From NCBI RefSeq assembly GCF_000283155.1, contig NW_004454163.1, positions 4,735,415 through 4,799,414 of the forward strand: a DNA stretch of 64,000 bases, written 5' to 3'. The notes beneath the pieces were generated by a model that saw nothing but the letters and a program-made list of their open reading frames with translations, ran no database searches and was not told the DNA's origin. This document shows positions 1 to 11,023 of this stretch, piece after piece; the stretch's first letter is position 1, and each line of letters begins with the position of its first letter. The stretch is from Ceratotherium simum simum. Lineage: Eukaryota > Chordata > Mammalia > Perissodactyla > Rhinocerotidae. Both the position numbers and the translations under genes were made by a program.

Positions 1-339
1 AGCAGAAGAAAGACAATGCAATCATCAGTTGGTTAATTGGTTTTAAAGGATAGTGTAACAATAATAAAAGAATGTTGACTATAATCTTAAAAAATACCAA
101 AATCACCCCATACATGCCTGATCATTTATCAAAAAATTAAGTGGTAGAAATTCTTTTCCTAAAAATGTCTTATGTCCTTAAGATAAAGAAAACTACAGAG
201 TCCATCCATTTATTTGAAAATATTCATTTAGTGCCTCCTCTGCTGCTAGGTGCTGGTTATCCAGTGTTGAAGAAAATAGATTTTACCTCCAGTGGGGAAA
301 AAAATATAAATAAATTACTCAAATAACTGTATAGTTGGT
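1..339. other. Unassigned AT-rich DNA
   Basis: No gene, RNA gene or recognisable repeat is seen here. The short open frames are not supported by any family motif. Confidence 0.5.
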
Positions 340-930
340 ATTGCAATGAATGCTATGGAGGAAAGGTGAAAGGAACAACAGAACCTGAAAAAAGGCACCT
401 CCTTTAGACCAAGAGGCTGGGAAGCCTTCTGAGCACGTGACATTAAAGCAGAAATCTGAGGCTGAGTTGGGGGTACCTAGGAGAGGGGGCAGCATGCGTG
501 AAAGCTCTGAGGTGAGAGCCTGACACACAGAGGAGGTGAAGAAGCTTAACACGTGCCAGGAGTCCAGTGAAGTAGATGGATAATGGCCAAGGATATGGAT
601 GCGGAGGTGGACAGTGGCTGGGTCAGACAGGCCACGTTAAGAATTTTAGATCCCATGCTATTAGGAGCCCAGGGAAGCCACTGAAATATGTTTAGCACGG
701 AAGGATTAGATAGGAGTTTTTTATTTTGTGAGGTTTTTTTTTTGGCTTAAGTTCATGCAGACTGCTTTGTAAGGAATAGCTCCAGGTTGACAGGGGATGA
801 GTGTGGATGCAGCATACAATTAGGAGGCTAACGCGACAGTTCAAGGGAATGATGATGGTGGCCTGGTTTGGATGGTGGCAGTAGGGATGGATAGAGTCCA
901 GAGAGTGCTGACAGGAAATCAGAATATCGA
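340..930 (-). repeat. L2 LINE fragment, antisense
   Basis: Reading the minus strand, this block resembles the 3' half of the L2 LINE (CR1 clade). The plus strand carries the usual antisense phrases in order: an aggregate like GGGAAGCCTTCTGAG near 420, a segment on a late 'GGAAGCCACTGAA' theme near 675, and GATGATGGTGGCCTGG near 850. It shares this layout with the blocks at about 14.1, 15.2 and 16.5 kb. Many indels show that it is old and non-coding. The family assignment rests on remembered consensus. Confidence 0.55.
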
Positions 931-3900
931 CATATAAACTCTCCTTCTAGGCACTGTTTATAATACATATATATAATATTTAGCATATATCTTTAATATA
1001 TATTTAGTATATATTTAACACATATTGAATATGTAATGTATTTAATATATGTACACATACTTAAGTTGTTTTATTTTAGATTTCTTTACCTCTACATGTT
1101 GAAATCTTCCTTTTCAGTTATTTAAAAAATAATGCCTGTGGATGTTCATCTGAATATATGGATTCTCTGTGGACTCCTTAAGAATTAGTGGAGATCACTC
1201 TCGTAGTGACACTATGAATGGCAGTATATCTAAGCAGTGTTGGAGATGCTGGTTTAGTTAAAATTATGCCATCTGTTTTAGTTCAGAAGCATTTCTAGAT
1301 TTTATTCTTAAAGACCAAATTTCCACAATAGCTTGATATTTTTAACTGATTACTTTACATTTTTCACAGTAGGGAGAAAAATGAAATCTCTGATGTGGTC
1401 TACAAATGCAGTAGTCAAGGTTGGGGAGGACGCTTCCTAAACCACCCTATTTCCTTTAAATGTTCTTTGACCTGCTCTCAGTCACTAGCAACGGAAGAAG
1501 CACTTGGAGGAGTGCAACTAATGCTCACAGAGATATCCTGAGGCAAAGTGGAGGAGCTACAGGGCATTTCTAAAAGGTGCCCTACAGCCTCCAATGTGGA
1601 TGAAAATAGGGCAATTATAAATTCCAAGCCAACTCAGATTGATTTAGAAAAAACATCCAGGTCTGGAATCCAGCTGCCATTAAGTCTATCCCAAACTTGA
1701 CGTGAGAGCGACGTGGATTCAGTTTCTGGAGGTTAATAGGAAAAGAGTTCTCTGCTTCTCTTAGCAAATCAGTCTTACTATTTTACCCCTTTCCTTTCAG
1801 TTATTACACAAACAGCATCTCATCTAAACTTTGAAATTGTTGATCCCTGGCATTTGAAGTGAGAAAAAATAAATGATTATTAAAATAGTCAAACCATATG
1901 TCCCACTTTATAATTTTATAATGCTTTCTAATTAAGTAGTAAACACCTGTGAAATGAACTAATCTGTCAAAGATCCACAGAACCCATAGAGAAAATTAAA
2001 ATAATTGAAGGTCAAATTATACAATGATTTGTGGGAAACCTGGAAGAAGAGTTTTACCCAACAGGTAAAAATTTCTTGATGAAAGCATCCAATCATTCTC
2101 TCAAAAATACTGAGCAGCTACTAACTAGGTGGGGTGTCACTAGGACACCAGGGTATAGGAATGAATCAAGAGTTCTGTCCTCATGTAGCTTATTTAGAAC
2201 ACTAGACACATTAATTTAAAATTGCCCTTTTATTTAATTACTTTGCTTGGAATTGAGATATCCACGACCGTGATTGAATAAAAAGTAAGGTCTCCAATGA
2301 AGCCTTGGAAGCCATGATCTCTCTATATGGAGAAAATCAGAGACTACTCTTTTGCTCTGCACCAGGGACTGCACCACATAATCTGTCACTGTCCAAATAC
2401 AATTTTCTTTTTTTGTAAATGAGTCAGTCACAAACGTCTGATTGCACCATTTCACATGCAAATAATTCTGTTCCAACTGCCTCTTTACATTAGCTAAATG
2501 AAGTCATCAGTAACCAAAATTGGAGAAAATCTTAACACAACTGTCGTAAACAACTTTTAAAGTTTTATATCCCATAAGAATGAAACTGTTATGAGATAGT
2601 TAAGATTCATTAGAGATACCCACCCTTGATATGACTCATATTCAAAAACAATAATACGTTCCTCCATAACCAATAGTGGCCAGAGCAAATTATAATCAAA
2701 GATAGATTTCTTGGAGGGTGATGATACCATTAGATTTAAGGAATTAAAAATACATGAAACTTTTGAGTTAATGAACAGGGTCCTTAACTGCTCATTTAAT
2801 TCAAACAGCTGTTTGTTAATGCCCTAAGCAGTGTCATAAACTGTGAAAATACTGTTGAGTGCAAGACACTAGTTAATGCTATAAAGCAACACATGCTCTA
2901 ATATTAAAAGGATTTAATGGGATTAATAGAGAATAAAACATTAACTCCCTATTATGATGTTTTAGAACCCAAGGGCAAATTCTGGCTAAAAAGGACTCTG
3001 GTTCTAAAACCACAAAAAGTAAACTCCAGCACTGTACAGCAAATCATGGCAACTTTATGCCCTTGAAAAAAAGTGGAACCCTGATAAGATCACATCTGTT
3101 CCAATCACATACTGGATAAAATCACTGTTTACTAAAGTCCTAAATAACTAAAAATGTGGAACCCCAACAGGATCCCATCTGTTAATGCTACAACTTGGAT
3201 ATGGTCCCATTAGAAAAAAATTCCATATAATAATGTTCTGCATAAAATAGTGAAGAATTTGGATTTCATTTCATCAATTTTGTCTGTAGACTTATATACT
3301 GATTTTTTACAAATATATCAAGTGATCTATAATGCATTTTTCTTATGGGTTAGTTGCTATAATCTTAATAGATTAGATCAAAACTGATGTGAAATAATAA
3401 ATTTCAGTCTTTCTCCATGAATTTCAGGAATTTTAGTCAATCTGCTCATTATTTCATTCCTTATATTGTATTACAGAGTATTTTCATAGCATACTTATTA
3501 TAACATAAATAAATTTACGACATAAATCATAATATAAAATTTATAGCCATGTCCTTTTTTGACATTTTGGCTATTTTCAAGTACATGAGGATTTTCAATT
3601 CTGGATTAAATATATGACTTCACAATTAGCAGAGAAATGCTTTATATTTAACACTCTCTTGGCAATGTCACATTTCACTCTATAGCAGAGCTAAATTTCA
3701 TTTCAGGCTCAAGTATTAAGATAGTTGTAAACTTAAATGTGCAATTATTATTGAAGAACGAGGATTGGTGGATTAAAAGAAAAAGTTAAAATCATTTTGA
3801 TAAAGTCGATGAGAATAAATAATTTAAAATGTCTGTAAAAATATAGCAGACTGTAATTCTTGAAATATACTCCATCTTTTAACCATTGTAATATTTTAAT

Positions 3901-3974
3901 TTTCTTAGATAATTATGAAAATGGAGCTTTCTGGATTTTTGTTATAAGCAAACACGAAAATTTTTTTTGCCACC
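931..3974. other. Unassigned AT-rich DNA with a short TA-rich tract
   Basis: About 3 kb with no gene. Positions 960-1060 are a degenerate TA-rich tract. Two imperfect 29-bp direct copies lie at 3072-3100 and 3155-3183 (23 of 29 positions match by eye). The rest shows no recognisable repeat or coding signal. Confidence 0.5.
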
Positions 3975-4207
3975 ATTTTATTGCAACCTTATTATGTGCT
4001 AGGCACTGTGCTAAATCATTATAAATATAGTTTAATTTAATCCTCACTCAAAAATCCATGAATACATAGTATTGTTATACCCATTTTGCAGATGAGAAAA
4101 CTGAGCCTTAGAGAGGTAAAGCAAATTCCCAGGATTAAATTCTCAGGATTAAAAACCAGGAGTGTCTGGTTCCAAAGTTCATGTTCATACCCACTGCACT
4201 GTACTGC
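3975..4207 (-). repeat. MIR SINE, antisense
   Basis: This is a classic MIR in reverse orientation. It shows the 'TATGTGCTAGGCACTGTGCT' end near 3995, then TTTAATCCTCACT, then CCATTTTGCAGATGAGAAAA near 4082, AACTGAGCCTTAGAGAGGT, and a tRNA-like end near 4200. The order and spacing fit a nearly complete 230-bp copy. Confidence 0.88.
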
Positions 4208-5284
4208 CCCAACAGGTGTCCTCACTGTATAGAATATGAAGAAATTAAGACTAATAAAATCAGCATGTTAATTAATAACCATCACTAGGATTAATGCAAA
4301 TATTTTAGCTGAGTCTTTTCTGAAAAATTCTACTTGCAAAAAACATATTAACTTCCTCTTAGGGGCTTCGTATTGGACATGTAGGTACCCTAGGTAGGTT
4401 AATATTTTGTTCGCCTTTCAATCCATTTTCTAGATGAATTGTGTGCTTCCTTTCATTGGACAAAAAGGAATTATACAATTCATCAAAATTTTCCTTTGCC
4501 CTCACCGCCAGCAAATTTAAAGCTAAATTTATTTAAATATTTATTCCACATTGATTTGCTGCGATGAGGAATGCATCAGCAGTAAGGAGGGTTGTTTTAC
4601 TTTCACTTCAGCTTGCTACATCCTTTGATAGACAAAATAAAAAGTTATCTATTATGTAAGGAGTTGAGTGTGGAGCTCTGAGCTAATGGGAGCCATATTT
4701 CCAAATTATTCCATTGATGTTTTATTGAATGGCATTTTAATGATTGAATTCATGATGATTAATTTTCTATCTGAAAATATTCAAGAGAAAGTTATAAAGG
4801 TCATTTAAACTATTGATTACTGTAGGTTCTCCCAATTTCATTCCTATATTAAATCAGTCTTCTACGTTGCAGCAAGGTTAAATTATATTAACATAATTTC
4901 TTGCACATACAACTTCACTATCTAGAAAAAAGAATTCCACTTAAAAATATTTGAAGATGTGTTAGTTTTGAAGCCATCAAAAGAAATAATGGGAAAAAAA
5001 TGTCATGTCTAAAGAAAACTACAAAAGTTACAAAATTCAGAGCAATGACAGTAGTAATTTCAAAATTAAAGTGGGGATATTATGCTTTCATGGAAAAATA
5101 ATTTTATTAGAAGTATATCCTTGACTATCATATAGGCTAATATAATTATCTTAGAATTATAAAGATAATAATTTCCAAAATAATAATTAAAGACATGATT
5201 CTCTATCTTAAACAATATACTAATTCACCCACATGATGTATTTCTTATAAAATTTAAGCATTAGGAAAATATTTGTTGCAGTAG
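4208..5284. other. Unassigned AT-rich DNA containing one half of a paralogous pair
   Basis: No gene is seen. Positions 4427-4530 resemble 5503-5604 in the same orientation; see the entry for the second copy. Confidence 0.5.
4427..4530 (+). repeat. Unclassified repeat pair, copy 1
   Basis: About 104 bp starting TTTCTAGAT and ending GCTAAATTT. The same start, an ACAATTC core and the same end recur at 5503-5604. I do not recognise the family. It could be two copies of an old interspersed repeat or a local duplication. Confidence 0.45.
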
Positions 5285-5485
5285 ATGATTGTTTTAGAGA
5301 AATAAGTATGAACTTGGTAGACTTGCTAGCTGTATAAACTTGGAGGAGTTACTTAACTTCACTGAGCTTCAGTATCCTTAGCTGTAAATGAAAAGATAAC
5401 ATGAAACCCCGTTGGACTGAGTGATTTAGCCATGACAAACCACTAAATCTAGTGCCTGGCCCAAGTCAGGCCCTTTACAAATGCT
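5285..5485 (+). repeat. MIR SINE, sense
   Basis: Decayed MIR in forward orientation: TAGACTTGCTAGCTGTATAA near 5320, GTTACTTAACTTCACTGAGC near 5348, CTTCAGTATCCTTAGCTGTA near 5367, and a 'GTGCCTGGC' 3' motif near 5453. The order matches the MIR core and tail. Confidence 0.72.
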
Positions 5486-5502
5486 ACCTTTCTCTCTTTA
5501 TA

Positions 5503-5604
5503 TTTCTAGATACATTCTGTGCTTACTTTTTGAGCAAAGAGAATCACACAATTCTTCACTTTTTCTTTTTTGTCCAGGTTGCTACAAAATTCAATGCTAA
5601 ATTT
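5503..5604 (+). repeat. Unclassified repeat pair, copy 2
   Basis: Resembles 4427-4530 over its full length with small indels: same TTTCTAGAT start, GTGCTT motif, ACAATTC core and GCTAAATTT end. It directly follows the MIR at 5285-5485. Confidence 0.45.
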
Positions 5605-7321
5605 GTTTTCTAGGAGACTATTCATGTTATGAGGACATTTTTCTCCTTTCTGGAATTGCTTCTGGTCTCATTTTTTGAATGACTACTTTAAGTGCCTAGA
5701 TCTCACCTATGATTTAATTGTGTAAATTGTCTCTGATGGGTTTATGAAAATGTTAGGGGGGTCTATAGATGGGTAAAGCAAGTATGATTTTTACTGAATT
5801 CTTCTGTTATAAATTGTTTTATGAGGAAACATCTCCAAAACTAGAAAACAAATAAAATTTAAGGTGAAATTTGAAATGTTTGAATTACAGGCAACTTTTC
5901 AACGTCTTCGTATAATCTGAGTGAGAGGATGCACTGTTGAAAGCAAGTTCATTGGTTTATTATTAATTAGTCCTTTTTTTAATTGACAAGCATCTATTTC
6001 TTAAGATGTCTTTTCTTTTGCTACATTAAACATATATCAGATATTTAAAAAAATAGTTGGTTTCAAATATTTGAAGCAATTCAAGACTATCTGCACATAT
6101 AAAATTATCCATAGTTAAAATTATTATTCATTAATAAGCAAATCTAAAAAGATAAAAAGGATCAGTAATTTATTTATTTAAAAGAAGCATTCATGAAAAA
6201 AGAAGTGTGAGCTTTTCTTTCAGTTTGAAAATGGTACTTTCCTCTCAATAAATAGTATCTATTTCTTTCTCTTTATTGTTAAGAACAGCAAACACAATTT
6301 TTCTAAATAGTGTTAATAATATACCATTAACAAAGCAATTCCACAAATAAAACTACAAATAGTATGTAAACAGTGGTGGCTTGCTGGAAAAATGCTCTTA
6401 TACTTTACTGTCCTATTTCTCTCATTGCCAATTCTAATTTGTAATGATGATGTAGTAATGCAGCTGAATTAAAATAAGAAAGAAAAGTTTGCAGCAGATT
6501 TCAATTCCCTAACCCTAAAAGTTGTTAAAGGCGTTTTAATTTCCTAAAGCAAAAGAGACAATTGTATACAAGATTCTATTTTAAGTCTAACCTTATTAAA
6601 AAATAAAAACAACATTAAAGAAACCTATTCTCCATTTGGAGCAAGTAGAATTTATGTTAGTAACTCCAATTAACTCTAATGGGAGTTACATGAATAAATC
6701 TCAAAAGCACTGAGAAGAAAGGAGTTTTGCTATTATAGGGAATTCAGAGAGAGAGTCTAGATATGATTTCATGTGAAGTGTTGAAATGTCATTGAAAACA
6801 CGTGTGAAAATCGGTCAATAAGCAGAAAAATATTTTAAATTTTGATACAATGAATTTGTATGTCATCATAGAATTGAACATATGGAAAACTACTAACCTT
6901 TTAATTGAACTTGTGAAGAAGTTTATATTTTTTTCTGTTTCTAGTTTGAATTGAGGAATGAAGCCAGGTTTAAGACAAAATATGTAAATTTGATTACCTA
7001 TAACTCTTAGTGTCCTATAGGTTTTGTAGAAAGGAAATAACTTTTCTGACTATTGTAAACATACCTGTCTCTTAGGGCCTGTTGTGATATATACTTTAAC
7101 TTCTTTCTAAATTGAAAATCTTTTTTAAATCAATTTCCACAACAAGAATGTGAGGTATCTGTGATTATTTTACAAATTTTAAATATTTCAGGGATTGGAG
7201 AGTCTATTAATAAGGTGCCCAAATTGCTCATGTGAGCTCTGTAGATGTCTCTATAAGTCTTTGGACCCCTAATCCTAGGGTCTGAGAAGCCACACTACAT
7301 AGGGTCCTTTGCATACAGTCC

Positions 7322-7445
7322 ATTTCAATATGTGACTATTTATGACTGTCAATTTTTGAAACAGTGATTAAAAATCTACATCCTTAATTATCTCAAAATT
7401 TTCAGAAGTTTTCTTATAATGATCAGAAGATATTAATTCAATACT
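7322..7445 (+). repeat. Paralogous segment pair, copy 1
   Basis: Matches 7941-8064 in the same orientation with about three quarters of bases identical by eye and one or two small indels. Shared landmarks are TTTCAATA, AAACAGT, CTTAATTAT and TAATGATCAGAA. Flanks are not clearly alike. The family is not recognised. Confidence 0.6.
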
Positions 7446-7940
7446 ATTTGAATAAAAAATAAATAGATATATAACGAAATATATCAACAGCTTCAAAATT
7501 TTGAGATACACTTCTAAAAAACAGTAGTTTATATGAAGCACACAAAGATAAAAATCTGAAGTGTGCTCAAATGGTGATGATTTTGCCTCTCTTAGGTTCT
7601 TGTTAGACTTGAGTCAACTAACTCTGCACGCAATTATAAAAGAAGAGAAAAAAATGAAAGAACATGTACAAAGAAACTCATGGACTGAAGCTTGCATCTG
7701 AAAGATACGTTATAATGAAGGATTTTATAATAATTTTAGGTCTCTAGAAATAGTCTTCTTAGAACACACAAATCTACTCTATTTCCATTCTACACACATA
7801 TACGGTTTCAGGAAAATATTCCTAATACATTTAGGGAGTGCCTTTTATATGTGTTATGAAAGTTCATAGTCCAGGGTAAGGATAACTGAAAAAGGCTTTA
7901 CCAAAATATTATGTCCAACATCTGCGTAGATCTCAGGCCT

Positions 7941-8064
7941 GTTTCAATACGTGCCTATTTACACCTGGCAGTTTCTAAAACAGTAATTACAAGCCTGCAT
8001 GCTTAATTATTTCAAATGTTTTGAGAAATTTTCTAATAATGATCAGAAAATTTTAATGCAATTC
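7941..8064 (+). repeat. Paralogous segment pair, copy 2
   Basis: Second copy of the segment at 7322-7445, displaced by about 620 bp. No target-site duplication or poly-A tail was seen, so neither insertion nor tandem duplication is established. Confidence 0.6.
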
Positions 8065-8233
8065 AGAAATATTAATGGTAGCTACAAAACGTTAGCTACT
8101 AGCAACTGAAACACGTAATTTATTCTATCCACATATAAGGGTTACATTTTCATAGCTGAGTTTTAAGAAAATGGCCACTGACTTCAAAACAAGATTCATG
8201 TTTTTGAATACTTTATTAGAAACAATCAAAACA

Positions 8234-8321
8234 TCCCTTTGCTTCCCCTCCCTCACTCTTTTCCTTCTCCCTCCCTCTCTCCCTCCCTTCCCTTCTTTCT
8301 CTCTCTCTTCTTCCTTTCTTC
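8234..8321 (+). repeat. Polypyrimidine (CCCT/CT)-rich tract
   Basis: Nearly 90 bases almost wholly C and T, built from CCCTCCCT and TCTCTCT units. It is simple-sequence DNA that could adopt a triplex under supercoiling. No function is implied. Confidence 0.85.
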
Positions 8322-9047
8322 TAATATTTATTAAGCAGCCAATAAGTGTTAGAGTCCATGCTAATGTTTAGGATAAAAACTTGCTCCTAATATCGTATAC
8401 ATGTGAAACATTGAGTTTTCACACGTGTTTCTCTTTCATTAGCAAGAAAGAAGATACTAGCATGGTCAGACCAATGAAATCATCTTAGTGCCAAGACAAA
8501 GAGCAAGTGCTAACTTTCAAAAATGAACAAAAGATATTATACATTTCTGCACTTCATAATTTGTTAATCCAGTATTTCATAAGACCTAAAACTAAACTGT
8601 CATTCCATTAAAATGTAATTTAAAAAATGGAGAGATATTTCAGGAAAAAATGAAATTAAAATGCATTTTTTATTATTACAATATTTATCAGTTTCCCCTA
8701 AAATGATAAATATTGAAATGATAATCTTTGCCTAAATAATATAGAAATGTAAATTGAAGCTAAGATGAAGGGCAAGATATTTAAAATGTTCATTAGCTTT
8801 GTCACTAATAATGAAGAAGAGTCCCTTAGATTTATTGCTGTAGCAAAAGGTAAACCTGGAAAGGGCAACTTACATAGGTAATGTTAAATTTCAAATTTTT
8901 ATTTTCATTGAAAAAAAAATAGTGATCAAGGTATTGGTAAATAAATATGTAAAAGCTTAGTAGGACCAATTGCATGGCATACATAAAATACTTTCACATT
9001 TTACAATAAAGAATAAAAATATAAATTAAGAACTGATTGTCTAATTT

Positions 9048-9291
9048 TCTTTTCTTTTCTTTTTTGGTGAGGAAGATTAGCCCTGAGCTAACATCTGTTG
9101 CCAATCCTCCTCTTTTTGCTGAGGAAGATTGGCCCTGGGCTAACATCTTTCTCTACTTTATATTTGGGATGCCTGCCACACTATGGCTTGATAAGCGGTG
9201 TGTAGGTCTATGCCTGGGATCCGAACCTGCGAACTCTGGGCTGCTGTAGTGGAGTGCGCAAACTTAACCACTATGCCGCCAGGCCGACCCC
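9048..9291 (-). mobile_element. ERE-type tRNA-derived SINE, tail type I
   Basis: In reverse orientation it begins with a T-rich tail and two tandem 'GAGGAAGATTNGCCCTGNGC' tail units (9070 and 9121), continues through CATGGCTT-like and box B-like (GGATCCGAACC) sequences, and ends at AGGCCGACCCC, the complement of the GGCCGGCC head. A 7-bp repeat TAATTTT at 9042-9048 and 9294-9300 may be the target duplication. This SINE family is typical of Perissodactyla. It is transcriptionally non-coding. Confidence 0.9.
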
Positions 9292-10797
9292 TGTAATTTT
9301 TAAATATCATGGAGAAGCATATCAAAAATCTACCTAATCTAGTAGTAGACATTTAAAAAAAAAACCTTACCCAGATTTCACTGATGCAAAAATAACTTTC
9401 ATCTCAGAATTATGTAGAATTACATGGAAATATGTATAATTAAAAGAAAAAAATGAAAATCACAAAGTGATAACCAGCTGTATGTGACCTAGCCTATTTC
9501 TTTAATGGGACAACTTTCATCCTTCAAACTTATGGTATCTTTTTGGATGTGCATATCTTTGATTGCTTGGGCAATCTCAACAATGCTATCAAATGAGCCT
9601 GTTTTGAATTTTGCATGATTCATCTTTTTGATTTGCCTAATTGTGACCTTATTTGAAGATCTCGTCTAGCTTGCTAATGGGAAGAGTAGGGCACTGATCA
9701 TAACGTTCACCCTGTGTGATGGATTGGCTCTTGGTTTGCTCTACTAGTTTTCCCACACCCCGCTTCTGGTAAAAGACCTTGACTCTTGTCCACAGAGGTG
9801 AATTTGTGACCAAAGGCAATTGATTTTAGTTGCCTATTTCATAGAAAAGTTGAAAGATCTCTTCAGAATACATTTATCAGTCTGCACAAATGATCCAAAA
9901 AATATCTAGCAAACAAGACCCATACACATTCAGAAAACTCACTGTGAGGAAGGGGAAAATCTGATCCCTGGCTGTCACTTTGGAAAGCAAGTTCAAGGCA
10001 GAGTCTGACCCAGTATCCTTGGGACTGTAAGCAGGCAGATGGGGGATAACTGTATAGAGCTTAAACTAAAAGAGCTGAGAAACCAAAGAACTGAACCACT
10101 GGCTGCCCCTGCCTACTGTGGCATGGAACAAATGTAGCTGGGCTTAATGCTGTGAAGAGACATGTCCTCCTTCTCCCCATACACCTTGGATAACTACTAC
10201 AAGACTAGCAGATCATCCAACCAGGAGTAATGGTGACTGCCTTAATTAATACAGACGTGGAGCATGTCCACCCCTGACTTCAGGGGCACTTATTTCCTGT
10301 AACAACACAGGCAGCAGAAGCATTGGAAAACTCTCCAAGGGACCAATTAGATTTCTAATTTTCTCTCTGAAGAGTAAAAATAACTAGAGTTGATCCCTTA
10401 GCCTGAGTAAGAAGCCTTCAGCTGGTGTGGGAAGGTGGTGGCCAGTACTGGCTTTAGCAATAGAGCAAGAGGAACACTAGGGACAGAGGAATAATATATG
10501 CGTAACTTATAGGATCAAGGCTTGAGGTCATTGAATTTGACTGTTAAAAGAAATGAAACCTCATTTTGGCAACAAGACATGTTGTTTAACTCAATTAAAA
10601 AATTTCCCGTTCAGTAAAATTTCAACTTGTATTTTTACTTTAGTGCTATCCTACTTTTCTAAAAATATTCTTAATAAACTTGGACACGTTACTAAAGAAA
10701 TTTTTACAAGCTATTTCATATAAATTATTGTAGAAGAGTCAACAGACAAATGATGAAATTTAATCAATGTATAAAAAAACTATATTTGTGATTATTT
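9292..10797. other. Unassigned DNA, no gene seen
   Basis: About 1.5 kb of mixed composition without a recognisable repeat or open frame of note. It is less AT-rich around 9950-10350 than its neighbours and could hold an old element I did not recognise. Confidence 0.45.
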
Positions 10798-10925
10798 ATT
10801 CATTTAATATATATTTCTTGAGTACCTATTATGTGCCAAGCTATCTTTTAGGCATTGAGGCCAAAGCTGTGAGCAAACAGACAATATCCCTGACCTCATA
10901 TCTACTTATAATTTAAGACACATAA
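10798..10925 (-). repeat. L2 LINE 3' end, antisense
   Basis: In reverse this is the L2 3' terminus: TTCATTTAATATATATTTCT, TTGAGTACCTATTATGTGCC near 10818, then GCATTGAGGCCAAAGCTGTG and ATCCCTGACCTCAT. The phrase order matches the L2 3' end rather than MIR. A second, weaker copy of the extreme end lies near 11110-11165. Confidence 0.72.
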
Positions 10926-10963
10926 TTAAAGTAATGTACTTTTGCATGAGGCCCATTTGAATT

Positions 10964-11023
10964 AGAGAGTTAGAGAGTGAGAGTGAGAGAGAACAAGAGA
11001 GAGGGAGAAAAAGAAAGAGAAGA
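10964..11023 (+). repeat. GA-rich purine tract
   Basis: About 60 bases almost entirely G and A (GAGAGT, GAGAGA, AAGAAAGAG units). Simple sequence that lies just after the L2 end. Confidence 0.85.

Larger units (their letters stand above)
5605..9047. other. Unassigned AT-rich DNA
   Basis: No gene is visible over about 3.4 kb. It holds a 124-bp paralogous pair (7322-7445 and 7941-8064) and a pyrimidine tract (8234-8321). A weak MIR/L2-like end (ATTTATTAAGCAGCCAATAA) follows the tract near 8326. Confidence 0.5.

Noticed and set aside
3072..3183. Two 29-bp direct repeats as a tandem array
   Set aside because: Only two imperfect copies with a gap of about 54 bp; no third copy follows in register, so a minor local duplication or chance likeness is enough.
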